Below, one piece after another: positions 1 to 12,240 of a stretch of DNA of 35,954 nucleotides. Origin of the DNA: Nemertoderma westbladi (taxonomy: Eukaryota > Xenacoelomorpha > Nemertodermatida > Nemertodermatidae); the NCBI GenBank assembly GCA_032718475.1, contig JAUCBJ010002813.1, positions 1 through 35,954 on the forward strand, in the 5' to 3' direction. The position numbers were made by a program, and so were the translations under genes. Below the pieces are notes generated by a model, which was not told the origin of the DNA, did not search any database, and saw only the letters and a list, made by a program, of their open reading frames with translations. Position 1 is the stretch's first letter. Each line of letters begins with the position of its first letter.

Positions 1-858
1 CACTTTCAAACAGAAAACCATCCTGTTATTTTAGGTTTGACTAAGGCGTACTATATTTACTGTTTTGCTTTCTCGGTCGAGAAGACTGACTTGAACTAGC
101 TCGCATAGAACACAGTCCTTCAACGACTTGTTATTTACGGACTTCCACAACCCTTTCAAAATAGTACTAAAACACAGTGATCTCTATTTTCCAGATGTTA
201 TTAATGTCTTCCTTTGAATAAAAATAGTGTACGACAGTCAACAAAAGGAAGATAGTCTGTCTGAAGTCTAAAGGTATGAAGTCTTTTAGTAAAAAAAATA
301 GGTTAAAGTCTAATAAACTTGGTGCGGCTTCACGCTATTGGAAACTTGGCCGAAAAATACTAGTACAAAAATAAGTACAATCCAAACAAGTGTTACATGC
401 TGTGTCCAAACGGGGGTGGGACCTGATTTGACGCAGGAAGGTAGCAGCTACTATATCCTACGTCTCATCAGAGGTTCGACCGAAGGCCCTAATGAGCCTA
501 CGCAAGCAAACTCACAAGAGTCAAACCCGGGGGGGGGGGGGGTGGCTGCTACTTTGTCCTACGACCCAGACGTTCGACTCGAGGTCGCGCCTATGAGCCT
601 AGCGGCCGGAGTGCGCAAGCTCTAGAGAGGGCTGGTTGGCCAAAGGCTCGGTTCGCTGCGGGAACTACCCACGCTCCTAAGCCCCACCGATACCAGGCGA
701 GGTAAAGGGAGAGTATAGGGACAGTCCAGCCCGACTGCTGAGAAACTGAGCCAAGATGGCGTGCCAGGGGCTGCCATCTACAAGGCCGAGTGTTTCCGAC
801 TGTTGAATTCATGAAGTGTGGTCCCTTTTAAACCCGGTGTTCGGGGTCATGGAGTTGA
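1..858. other. Unassigned DNA left of the LTR element
   Basis: I see no gene I can support here. Bases 440-515 and 541-625 resemble each other in the same orientation, offset by about 101 bp: GGTAGCAGCTAC against GGTGGCTGCTAC, then TCCTACG, GTTCGAC, ATGAGCCTA and GCGCAAGCTC-like blocks. This suggests an old, diverged tandem duplication with a G-run between the copies. Bases 828-863 (TTAAACCCGG, then GGGGTCA..TTGACCCC) look like the end of the piggyBac-like element described at 17767, so the LTR element may have inserted into a related repeat. Confidence 0.4.
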
Positions 859-863
859 CCCCT
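859..863. repeat. Left target-site duplication CCCCT
   Basis: CCCCT lies directly before the TG of the 5' LTR. The same five bases follow the CA of the 3' LTR at 16775-16779. Confidence 0.9.
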
Positions 864-2036
864 TGTAAAGGCTTTTGCGGATCTAGCTAGTCATTTTCCC
901 CGCAAAGTACTCTGTAGGTGTTTTAGCGGACATAAAAAGCCGTTTTCTTACTGTGTAGGTGTTTTAGTGGACATAAAAAGCCATTTTTCTGTATGTGTAC
1001 TTTAGCGGACATAACAAGCCATTTTATGCCGCAATACGCCAAAATACTCTTAATACAGTGTAGTTCAGATGACGACATCTATCAGCTGATATGTCGACGT
1101 GGAGCTTTTGGCTTTCTTTGTTCAGGCTCACTCACTCGACCAATCAGAGCGATTTTCATTTTATTTGCACAGAAGCCTCCGGGAAATCGCGCAATGCATT
1201 ATGGTCTTTGTTTACCTTTTTTCCTGAGCCCAGAACATCGGCTTTGGAATTATTCTGTGTTTCAGACTTTAGCCAAACATTAGAACGGCTTTGATCATAG
1301 AAACGTATAACTGTTATCAGACCATATCACATACCATCACATACAACTTTCACCGCATTATTTTACTGCTATTTACTGTCGGTTATTAATTGTTATCAGT
1401 TGATGGAATGTTGTTATATTTGGAGAATATCGATAAATAATCATAAAACCCCAATCTTCTTGATATACTGAAGGTTAGAGAGACCGGTTACATATAGCAA
1501 TTGCGACTTACATTATAGTGGTTTTGGAGTGAATTGAATGCTATTTCATAGACCCTACATGTGTCAGTTGCTGTTCTCCTTATATATGATAAAATTAGTG
1601 AAGGTCGGCAGATCAGTGTGCAGCAGTGTGCGGTAGTGTGCATGAGTGTGATAGATAACAAAGCATTTCCTAAAGAATGCGCTTTATACGAAATCAATAG
1701 CCATCCCGTTGTGTTTAGTGTAAGTCATAACTCTGTTTACATACTTAGAGCGCCACGTCCTAAAGGAACTGTTAATATTTCCCGAAAGTGAATAATATTT
1801 GTCAGAGATTATATATTAACGATCAATCGAATAGTACAGTAGGCCTACACCGCAATAAGGTCAGAGCATCCGAATCCAGTCTCCCTTAACCGTGGGTGAA
1901 TGATCGCGCATAGGCTGGCTTCGGCTAATGTAACTTTATGTGTATCAAATACTTGTTATAGGCTAAAGTCGATTTATAACCTAGAAGACACCTAAAATTG
2001 GCAGGTTAAACTGCTAAAGGTCTAAAAGCGCGAACA
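864..2036 (+). repeat. 5' long terminal repeat
   Basis: This 1173-bp LTR starts TG and ends CA, and matches 15595-16774 over its whole length. A TATATA stretch near 1578-1586, followed by purine-rich sequence, is a possible promoter; this is inferred from sequence only. Short reading frames inside it (for example at 993-1294 and 1561-1791) recur in the 3' LTR only in part and are not genes. Confidence 0.93.
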
Positions 2037-4035
2037 ATAACAGTTATCTGTTTTAGATTGCAGTGTAGGCAATAAATATAGTTGTCTATTGTTCTGGTAA
2101 GAACAATAACAGTTATTCTTTCTTTATTGCAACGTAGGCAATAAAGGCAAAAGTACCGGTCGACCGGTAACCAGTAGGCCTAACTACCTAACCACCCGAA
2201 CCGGTACTTACAGCAGTACAGGTACATCAGTATTATTCGATTTTGATAATTATATACCGGTAGGTCTTGATATTTAATCAGGGACTGCAGCCCTGGTTTT
2301 TTATTGGGATTTTACTTATTTCTGTCAGTTTTATTTATCTGTAAGTTAATATTGAGCAGAAGGCGTGTAAGCCTGCTCAGATTGTATAAATAATTTGTAG
2401 GCTGGATTGTTGTCTGGCTGTTGTTAAGTCTGAAGAGATTGCAGTGTGTGTAGAGTGTATGTCCGATAAAGTACTAGTTAGGAACGTGGGGGCATCCAGT
2501 GCTGTAAGGTAAATCCCCCCCCCCCCCCCCCCCCCCCCGAAAGAATAAGTCGTACTACTCGGTTAGAACGCATACTAACTAACCATTTCGGAGTCTGCAT
2601 ATACTGTAGTTTATTTAGGCTTGATAGTAGTCTGCCAGCGTTTGGTCTGTATTTTGTTTGTGTAGTCTGTACGGGTAGCGTAATATTTATTATTCAGAGT
2701 TTATGCGATTATTCGCAACATACACAACCCCAAGTTTATTCCTACAGTAATTGTGCTTGTTATACATACCGTTATAGTTAAATTAACCCCGGTACTACAT
2801 CAGGGCTGTTTGGCGTAGGTAAAGACTGGTGATTTTATGCTCTGGTCACTCCGGCAGATACCGTGGTTCTTTTAGCTGTACAAGTATTTTTAACTGCTGG
2901 TTATTTGTTGTATAAGTACTTGTACCTAATTTAGGGTTTAGTGTACAGTGCTTTCCGAAGGTAATTAGTGTGTAGGCAGTATATTTGTGTTGTAAAGTGG
3001 TTAATAGGCACGTTAGCTATAGTAGGCTGCGGTAATTAACTTCTAGGTAGGAACACTCCGGGTACATAATGTAGTACTTATAGCGCTACGGCTATAAGTC
3101 GTCAGACGGTGGTATTTTCCTATCTAGACAACGCAATATATTTACTACTGCTTTATTATTTTCAAATACCGTAGTATCCTGTCCGTTTGTAATAACCAGA
3201 TATTCTAACCCCTTGTTAGGCTGGTTTGTAGATTTCTTGTAAAATTAACCCTAAAAATTCGTACGTGTAATTTTTGTGTTTATTTAGAGATTGTAATCTC
3301 ACCCCGTAATTGTACGTAATTTGTAGTAATAAGTAACTTAGGCAATTAGAATTATTTGTTTTAGTGTCCAACAAGTAGCACTTCACTGAGAGCGTACAGC
3401 TTTTGTGTAGTGACTATTTCCCAGAAATAATAACATTTATTTCAAATATTGTAACAAAACCCATTAAACGGGTATATATATATTATAAATCAACTCAAAC
3501 CGATTTATAAAATAGTAGGCCTGTTATACAACAATTATGTCTTAATATCAGTTGGACTACTGCTTAAATAACGGTAATAAAGTAAAGTAAAGTAACTAAG
3601 TAACCCTAAAATTCAGGAATTCAATTATTCTAAAATAATTGACGTACCAGTATTTACGATAGGCTTATTATATTTATTTTATAAATTTATGCTGAAATTA
3701 TATACCGGTATTCTGTAATTAATTTTATGTCTATAATTATACTTATATATACTATAAGTGTAAGCTAAACTGTATACTGGTATTCACAGTAGGCTTATCA
3801 TATATTTATATATATTTGCGCTGAAATTATATACCGGTATTCTGTGACAAACCTAGTCTGTAATAATACTTATATATACTATAAGTGTATACCGGTATTC
3901 TAATATATTGTATATATATCACGTTACATAGAGTAACGATATCGGTAATTAATTACTAGGCTAACAGTGATACTGAATTACTAGACTTGCTTTAAATGTA
4001 ATTATAGCAGTAGGCATTCAACTGTACAAACAAAC
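2037..4035 (+). other. Long untranslated leader of the LTR element
   Basis: I find no coding frame in these 2 kb. The first part is a 69-bp tandem duplication: GAACAATAACAGTTAT at 2032 recurs at 2101, and the first copy straddles the LTR end. No primer-binding site starting TGG lies directly after the LTR; the nearest candidate TGG is at 2095. A long C-run lies at about 2515-2538. Bases 3646-3900 hold two and a bit copies of a ~125-bp unit recognisable by ATATACCGGTATTCTGT and ACTTATATATACTATAAGTG. Confidence 0.7.
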
Positions 4036-6312
4036 ATGTCTGACACAAAGCAAAACCTGTCAGACAGTCTCCTAAATACAACCATCTGTGATCCAGATAG
4101 GAGTGCGGAACGTTTGAGACCGAAGTTCAACTCCCCTCCTACTGTAAGAAAGGTCATCCCTCCAGTAGTAGTATCAGACCCTAGGCTAGTCAAACACCGT
4201 AGGTCTATCATAGGCACTCGGGCTCAAGTCAAGAGGGACCAAGAAGCAGCTGTTAAACAGCAGCAACACCCGAGCCGAGAACTTATTTCTCAGCGGCCCG
4301 ATAGCTCCAGTAGTTCAGATACTGTAGAGTTGACACCCGAGCGCGGAGCAAGGATGGCAGATGCGGTTTATTCGGATCCACTTCTCATTCTTCCTGCAGC
4401 CGTACTCACTAGGGTATTGATTGCGGTGGAGGAACACCAAATCGATTGGGCAAGAAGTAAGCGATCGACCAAGGACAGTTATGCGGGATACACAAGGGAG
4501 GAACTGAAGTCTATTGTCGAGACGCAATGGAACTTTCCCGGACCCGGACTCCCGTCTAACTTATCGGAAGCTGCCTGGGAGGACTTATACAGGATGGGAG
4601 TGACAAAGGATACTAGTGATCCAGCTGTATGGAAGAGGTCGGCAGCAGGATATGTACAGGGATTCTTCAGCTCTTTGGAGCGATTAGAGGAACAACTGTT
4701 TCAACAACACCAAGGACCTCAAGAGCAGGGAGAGCTGCTTTATCAAGTTCAAGTAAGAATCCTAAGAATTAGACTCCTCCTATCAGCCTTTGAGGAAGCT
4801 TCGAAGAGAACCCAAGACACATCGTTGCAAGTTGCCGTCAAGACTTGGTTCCAACGGGTGAGTCTCAAGGTTCAAGGAACGACCCAGTGGAAAATTCAGC
4901 TAACTGAGCGCTCGACCCATGGAGAATCAACAGATGCTGCCTTTTCTCAGTTGGAAAGCGAGGTTACATTAGAGAAACCTCAGAAGAAGGACGCTATTGA
5001 CATCTATCTGTCGGACTATCAACGATTTGTAGGAGACAAAGAGTTGAGGAGACGGCTGGCTGGACTTCGCCCTAATAGTGAAGGAGCCAAGTTTGTGTTG
5101 GACGCATTAGATGCGGAAATGTTAGCTGCGAACCAAGCTAAATTTGATGAAAGCAGCCGCATCGCTAGGGTCCAAGAAGAACAAGTAAAGAAAAAACGTA
5201 TAGAAGGCAGAAAGACAGCAGCAGCGGCAGCGGCAGAGGCAGAAGCGGAAAGAAAGGCGGCAGAAGTGGAAAGAAAAGTGGCACTGGCAGCGGCAGAAGC
5301 GGAAAGAAAAGCGGCAGAGGCAGCGGCAGAAGCGGAAAGAAAAGCGGCAGAAGTGGAAAGAAAAGCGGCAGTGGCAGCGGCAGAAGTGGAAAGAAAAGCG
5401 GCAGCGGCAGCGGCAGAAGTGGAAAGAAAAGCGGCAGTGGCAGCTGCAGAAGCGGAAAGAAAGATAGCAGTGGCAGAAGCAGAACGGAGAGCGTCTGAAG
5501 AGACCATCCAACTAGAGTTGGAAAATCTGCAAGAGAAGAAAGACTACATAGATAAACAGAGAACAGCTATTCAGTGGCAGATGATAAGTCGATCCACCCC
5601 CAAGCGACAGGGCTTTACATCATCGGATGAAGGCGATACAACAGATCCTGAAGGCAGAGGAAATAGATCTCGTCCCAGCAGGCGTAGAAGAATGCCCCAC
5701 CGTCAGAAATTGCCTGATTTGCCCCCAGCTGTGAGAAGGCAACTAGCTAGCACGGACTTAGGTAGTACAGAACTCACAGACCAAATTATTAGAGTAAAAA
5801 GACTCCCTACTATAGTAGATGAGCCTGAAATAATTAGGCCTGTTCTCGAAGCTACCCCCTCTGTGATAGAGACCCCTGTACTTCCAGAACCCAATTCTAA
5901 ATTCCCTTTGCACAGCACTAAATTACATGTGCCCAGCAGAACAGCCCCTGAGACAGTTCCTGTCCTGGACTCCGAGCGAAATATCAACGATTTGTCGCCC
6001 GTTGTCCCTCGTCTACCCGCTACTGTGTTGGCGGCTCCTGCTTCGGCGGTCGAGTGGGTGGATGAGGGGCGGCGGGGGATGAATCTCCTGCTCGGGCAGA
6101 TGCAGGAGACTGTTCAACAGTTCAAGGGAACAGTAAGGGAAAGTAGGTTAGAGTTGCAAGAAGTGCAGCAGAGTATCGCATTAGAACGCAATAAATTAGT
6201 AAATACACAAAAGGGTATACCACCACCCCCTGTAACAATGTGTCAACCTGTTAGGTCTGAAGTATTTCATGCGCAAGGTGTGGTGCCTACACGCATCTAT
6301 ACTGCTAGTTAA
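4036..6312 (+). CDS. ORF1 of the LTR element, coiled-coil protein of unknown function
   Basis: This is an intact 758-residue frame upstream of gag-pol, starting at ATG 4036. I do not recognise a catalytic domain. Residues about 110-340 look helical and folded, with conserved-looking W, L and charged residues. Residues about 390-490 are an almost pure A/E/R/K coiled coil built from repeats of AEAERKAA and VERKAAVA, continuing in a Q/E/L-rich helix to about 520. An S/R/D/E-rich linker with a basic patch (RPSRRRRMPHRQK) and a proline-rich region follow. The C-terminus (about 680-730) has another helical stretch. It shares the strand and element with gag-pol and is separated from it by 123 bp. 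It could be a structural or assembly protein specific to this lineage; that is a guess. It is the only open frame of this length in the element without stops. Confidence 0.75.
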   Translation: MSDTKQNLSDSLLNTTICDPDRSAERLRPKFNSPPTVRKVIPPVVVSDPRLVKHRRSIIGTRAQVKRDQEAAVKQQQHPSRELISQRPDSSSSSDTVELTPERGARMADAVYSDPLLILPAAVLTRVLIAVEEHQIDWARSKRSTKDSYAGYTREELKSIVETQWNFPGPGLPSNLSEAAWEDLYRMGVTKDTSDPAVWKRSAAGYVQGFFSSLERLEEQLFQQHQGPQEQGELLYQVQVRILRIRLLLSAFEEASKRTQDTSLQVAVKTWFQRVSLKVQGTTQWKIQLTERSTHGESTDAAFSQLESEVTLEKPQKKDAIDIYLSDYQRFVGDKELRRRLAGLRPNSEGAKFVLDALDAEMLAANQAKFDESSRIARVQEEQVKKKRIEGRKTAAAAAAEAEAERKAAEVERKVALAAAEAERKAAEAAAEAERKAAEVERKAAVAAAEVERKAAAAAAEVERKAAVAAAEAERKIAVAEAERRASEETIQLELENLQEKKDYIDKQRTAIQWQMISRSTPKRQGFTSSDEGDTTDPEGRGNRSRPSRRRRMPHRQKLPDLPPAVRRQLASTDLGSTELTDQIIRVKRLPTIVDEPEIIRPVLEATPSVIETPVLPEPNSKFPLHSTKLHVPSRTAPETVPVLDSERNINDLSPVVPRLPATVLAAPASAVEWVDEGRRGMNLLLGQMQETVQQFKGTVRESRLELQEVQQSIALERNKLVNTQKGIPPPPVTMCQPVRSEVFHAQGVVPTRIYTAS
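5210..5490 (+). repeat. Coding tandem repeat (AEAERKAA-type) in ORF1
   Basis: The region is built of GCGGCAGAAGTGGAAAGAAA-like units of 24 to 60 bases in register with the codons. It produces the alanine/glutamate/arginine coiled coil and gives long spurious open frames on the opposite strand. Confidence 0.85.
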
Positions 6313-6435
6313 GTAGAAACTACTATAGTAAACCCTATTAAGGGTAATTATAAACCTGTTGACAATGATATTCCATATAGACCTGATCATAATCCGAGAA
6401 ATTTATATACCGATAACTCGATATTAAACAACACG

Positions 6436-9400
6436 ATGGCCCAAGAAAGTTTTACGCGTCAAATGGCTAGAACCGAAGCCCGTCAAGCGGTAAAATTGGG
6501 AGAGATCGTCAAGTTCAATGGAGATGAGATGAAATGGTTACCTTTTAATGAATATTATAAAGATAACATACAGAACTCTGTGCTATCTAACGGAGAGAAA
6601 CTTAGATTCCTCATCGAGTGCTTTGAAGGATCTCCCAAGTTAATGGCGTTAAAGTTTATTGGACATCCAGATGGATTAAGACAAGTTTGGAATACACTAA
6701 ACATCAGGTATGGTAATAGGAATAACATAGCTAGGTATTTGTATGCAAAATTGGTAGCGCCCAGAAAGTTCATTAGCAGCGGGATTATAGAGTTTTCCGA
6801 TGAGATTCAGGAGATCTGTAGACAATTAGATTGGCTAGGTAAGTCTCATGAATATCAGAGTTCTATGGTTATTGGAGCCGTAGCATCTACTTTACCAAAG
6901 GGTGGAGTAGGTACACGCTGGTACAAGAAAGTGTTATATATGATGGAACAACAACGAAGAGACCCTACCATGGCTGATCTCATGTCATTCTTAGATGGAG
7001 AGGTAAAATTACAGCTCCTAAAGCAGTCCAGAGAGAAGACACCGGAAAATAAGGTAAGTGAGAAACCAGTTTCTAGGAGAAAGGTAAAACCAGTGTGTTA
7101 TACAGACGATGGCGAAAGCCAGGCTTCTCAAGAGGAGGACAGCGGGAAAGACGCTGAAAGATCCTACTATGTCAACAAAGCGCCTAAAGACGTAAGTAAA
7201 TTTAAGTCTCGAACCAATGACAGGAGAGAACAGGTAACAAAAACTCCTCCTACGTCTCCTAAGAGAGTTCACGGAAGAAAGCCCGAGGGAAGAACGAGTG
7301 TGCACAACATTACCCAAGGTAAAGTAAGTAACATCAAACCAAAATGTGTGCTGTGCGACGGGCCCCACCGTTTAAGTGTGTGTGATGAATTCCTAAAGAA
7401 ATCACTGAAAGATAGATGTGAAGTCATGTGGGATAAGCGGTTGTGTTATAATTGCCTCAGACAAGGACACCAACGGCGAACCTGTTACTCCGACGCAAGG
7501 TGTGCAAAGTGCGGCGCGAAACATCATATCTTGTTGCACACTGAATTCGAAAGAAAAAGCCCAAGTCAGGTAAGTGAGTCCGAACTACATGTCCAATCCA
7601 GTGATGTGAACGACACTGACCAAAGTTCTGAGATGGAAGGATTCTACACGGATGAATTCTCCGACGAAAACGAATCCTGTTACCTAATAAACACCGCAGT
7701 GTATCGAGCACTTACATATGAGACTGAAACCGATAGTGAGCTCCCCCTAACTATTCCTGATCGACAACCATCTTGGAAAGCACCAACTTCCAATGTAGGA
7801 ATCCGAGAATTTCCCGTAGTGCAGTTGAGAGTCCACGGGTCAGAAAAGAGCTATATAGTGAACGCCCTCCTTGACTCCGGCAGCACAGGAACATTCATCG
7901 ACAAAGAACTAGCCAAAGACATCTTTGCTGGACAACCCAAGTTCCGAACTAAGTTGAACATTTCAGGAATTATGCAGGTTTGGAAATCCACAGTAACTAC
8001 AGACTACTATGTAGGCGCGTTGTCCACCCCCCAGGATGAACTAGGAGAACACAGTATAAGGTCAGTAAAAATGGTGGCGATAAAGAACTTCGCTACCAGC
8101 CAAGCGGAACTTTATAACTGGGATGAGGATGATTTCACCCAACAGCATAAGATACCTAGATTCAAAACAGACTACCCTGGAGTACAAATACTCATCGGCC
8201 AAAATGCGCATGAAGCGCTTGAGACATTGGAGAAACGGCCTGCTCAACCGCAACCACTAACAAACCTATGCGGGAAGAACTAGAGTGGGTTGGTACTTTA
8301 CTGGACCTTCCCGTAGAACTCTCATGGAAAGGCTACCCAAAGAACGGGTCTACCAGGTGAATGGGAAGAGGAGATCAGTGAGGGAAACGACACACCTGAG
8401 GGAGCACCATACTCCTCAGATAATGACGATATCCACCAACTATTCGACGAGGAGAATACCATCGACATCCTTACGGAAAATGAAACTTGGCAAAACCAAG
8501 TGAACCTATGTCACCTCATTCATCCAATGGGACAAATCGATTACAATGACGAACTGAATGAAGTGATAGATCGTTATAACGCGAAGACTCGTGATGAACA
8601 TGCCGTACGATTCTTTACTCAAGAGGCTGTAGAGCCCAATTCCTACGATAAGGCCCTATCGGTAGAAGAAGAAAGAGCCAATCAGATACAGGAAACAACT
8701 ACACGTTTTCTTAAAGATCAAGGTAGATATGAGATTGGTCTGCCTTTCCGACGGCGAGAACCCAATTTTATAAACAACCGACCCTTGGCGGAGAAGAGAA
8801 TTGCGCAACTACATCGACGCCTTACGGCAAATGCTTCAGCTAAGGAGATGTACAAGACCCAGCTGAAGAAATTCATTGACAAGGGATATGCGGAGCGAGT
8901 ACCGGAAGGAACACCCATAACTGAGAGAATGTACTATTTAACACATCATTACGTTCCCAAATCCGGTAAACCCAACGAAGTCCGGGTAGTATTTGACGGC
9001 TCCGTCCTCTACATGGGCCAATCCCTTAACTCCGAGTTGTTGCCAGGACCCAACTTACTCCAATCCTTGTTGGGAATACTCTTAAGATTACGACAATATT
9101 CCATCGCTTTCGCCTCCGATATAGAAGGCATGTTCTTACAAGTTAAGGCGCTGGATAGAGATCGAGACAGCCTACGATTTCTGTGGTGGCCTGAAGGAGA
9201 CCTCAACCAGAAACCGGAGGAGTACTGCATGACCATCCAGGCTTTTGGGATCATCTCAAGCCCTTCAAACGCCTGCTCAGTAGTGCGCACCACTGCTGAT
9301 GACAACCGGGACGCCTTCTCCAAAGAGGTTATCGACAACATCAAACGGGATATATACATGGACGACAATTTAAAGTCCCTCCCATCGGTGGAAGAAGCCA

Positions 9401-12240
9401 TTGATGTCGCCAAAGGAACGGTAGAGTGCTTGAAAAGAGGTGGATTTCGATTAACTAAATTCACCAGTAACTCACGTGAATTTCTGGAATCGATCCCGGT
9501 AGAAGATTGAGGAGTTAAAGATCTAGACCTTATCAAGGACGATCTTCCAGAAACCAAGACGCTTGGTTTGAAATGGGACACGGAGAGAGATATCCTGTTT
9601 TTCCAGCTAAAACAGCGAGATAATCCAGTTCGGACTAAATGGATTTGTCTAAGTATCATGAGCACTTATTTCGATCCATTGGGATTTATTAGCCCAGTTA
9701 TATTGATTGCTCGGAGTTTAGTACAACAAATGTGGCTTGAAAATCACTCATGGGACGATCCACTTAAGGGAGAACTATTAAAGAAGTGGATGAAATGGGA
9801 AGATTCTCTACCATCCCTCGTGAATTTTACGATTTCCCGTTCTTATTTTGGTCACATTCTCCCCACGTATTCCTATCAACTCCATGTGTTTGGAGACGCC
9901 AGCGACATGGGAATAGGTATAGTAGCCTACCTGAGGGTTGAAACTCCGGATGGAATTAAGGTCGCCTTGGTTACCTCTAAGGCCTTGATAAACAACAAGT
10001 TGAAAGTTCCTCGAGCGGAGTTAAAGGCGGCTCTATACGCTACAGCCATCGGCCGGAATGTAACAGAACAGATAGACTATCCATTGGAGAAAACTGTCTA
10101 TTGGACCGATGCTTTGCTCGTGTTGTAGTATATCACCAATGAAGTCTGTCAGTTCAGCGTCTTCATTACCAACAGAGTAGCCATTATACTTAGTCGCACG
10201 AAGATAGATCAATGGAGACATTGCCCCGGAATGATTAATCCAGCCGACATCGCCTCCAGAGGAGCAACTCCACAAGAACTGATAGATACTCCAGACTGGT
10301 TAGGTGGACCCGACTTCCTAAGCAAAGAAGAGGATGAATGGCCTCCTCATCTTACCACGGCGGAGATTAGACAAGCCAAGGGAGCGGAGAAAGTCAAACC
10401 TAAAACCCGAGCGAGTAAATCGAAGTTATTTAAACCCGTGATAGATCTGTCTGTACTACACACTTCCAGAGACGACGCTTTGGATCCAAAAACCCCAGCC
10501 ACAAATAAGTCTGTTGTGGAAATCAGAGAGAGAGATTGGAAATCTGGAATACCAGACGTCTCGCAAGGATTCTCACCCCTCCTGCAGAGAGCGATACATC
10601 ACTATAGTTCCTGGAATCGGCTCTGTAAGGCTGTTACATATTTAAAGCGATGTTTTCATCATCACTACTCCAGGACGAAGACCACTAGTGATACCGCTCC
10701 ACTGACATCTGCGCACGTCCATGTTGTTAAAGATCTTCCCAAATACAAGATATCAGAAAGATTTCTGAAGGAGAAAATCAGCTACCAGGAGCATGAAGAA
10801 ACCAATAAGCAGATACTGAGACTCCTGCAATGCTATGAGGATTCCGATAAGTATTTCCTGTTGTTGAGAAATCCACAGATGCGCTTAAGGGATCGTTACT
10901 CTAGCACAATGATAGATGGGTTGATACGTGTTGGAGGAAGACTAACTAATGCTCCATTATCCTTTGACACTAAGTTTCCCATACTCATTAGAAATCTTGA
11001 AATACAAATCAAGATGATTGTAGATGTTCACAGTAAGCTTTACCATGCTGGTAGAGAATGAGTTCTTAGCGAAATTCGAACTCGCTATTATTTTCATAAA
11101 CCCCGTAGAGCTCTGAACCAAGTTCTTAGGAACTGCATACCCTGTAGGAAAGCATTCAGTAGGCCTTTAACACAGCGAGAGGCAGAATTACCTAGGGAAC
11201 GAGTAAGCTTCTATGAACCACCCTTTACTAATACTGGTGTGGATTTATTTGGCCCTATTGAAGTATATCGTGCTAGAACTATAGTCAAGAGATGGTGTGT
11301 CATCTTTGTCTGTATGACTTGTAGAGCTATCCATCTCGATATGGTGAACGATCTATCTACCAACAGCTTCATACTGAGCTTACGCCGACAGATCGCTCGC
11401 TTTGGAACTAGTAATACGATGAGATCTGATAAGGGAACGCACTTCATTGGCGCCAACAATGAAATCAAGGCTTACGTCAAAGATTGGAACCAAAGACAGG
11501 TGGACGATCAGCTAAGGGTAACAGCGTCTAGCTGGACCTTCAACGCCGCCGACGCCCCTTGGTGGGGAGGAAGTTGGGAGAGATTAATCAGGAGTGTGAA
11601 GACCGCATTTCACTTTATAGTGCCGTGCTGCGCGTATCTCACCGATGAACTTTTGCGGACGTTAATGGAGGAAATCGCCGCCTATCTCAACGAGAGACCA
11701 CTTATGCCAGTCTCATCGAGTCCCAATTCCCTGAAAGCGCTAACACCCGCGCACTTCCTACTGAAGAAACCTGTAGCCATGCTCCCACGATCGGAAATCA
11801 CGGACGGAGACGAATACTGCCGGCAAACTTGGCAACTTACGCAGTTGTTATCCCGTCGTTTCGCTGACCATTTCGAAAAACATTATCTGCCGACGCTACA
11901 ACTTCGAACCAAGTGGTTTGCGCAGCAAGAAAACGTCAGCGCCGGAGACATGGTCCTTATTGTGGATTCAGATCTTCCACGTAAGCGGTGGCAGACAGGT
12001 CGTATCATCGAGACTCATATCTCGGATGATGGTTTGGTGCGATCGGTAGAACTCGTCGTCATACGACGTAACTTTAAGAAACCGGGAATTGTCTTCGAGA
12101 CACAGCAGCTCAATCGCCCAGTTGGTCGTTTATGTTTACTGGAAAGAGACAGAGAACTCTCCAGAAACTATGGAAGGCAAGATACTCTTCCCACGACCAC
12201 CTCCCTAATCCAACAAACATCTAGGGACTCCCCAATGTAA
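6436..12240 (+). pseudogene. BEL/Pao gag-pol polyprotein, disabled
   Basis: One reading frame starts at ATG 6436 and runs to TAA at 12238-12240. In order: a gag region (residues about 20-200, DUF1759-like), zinc-knuckle Cys/His clusters (about 303-370: CVLCDGPH, CYNC, CAKCGAKHH), an A17-type aspartic protease with LLDSGSTGTFID (near residue 478), reverse transcriptase with DIEGMF and YMDD (9352-9363), an RNase H-like part (FGDASDMGIG near 9890), then integrase. The integrase has an H/C zinc region before 11160 and D, D and E residues near 11241, 11428 and 11575, and ends in a DUF5641-like domain. Breaks: in-frame stops at 8281 (TAG), 9508 (TGA), 10126 (TAG) and 11059 (TGA). In addition, about 8262-8360 reads sensibly only in the +2 frame, implying two compensating indels. 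The enzyme motifs that are visible are otherwise conserved. Confidence 0.93.

Noticed and set aside
338-812. Short open frames on both strands
   Set aside because: Composition is driven by G-runs and a diverged duplication; no domain, start context or splice evidence.
5019-5511. Long minus-strand frames opposite ORF1
   Set aside because: They are shadows of the alanine/glutamate codon repeat in ORF1.
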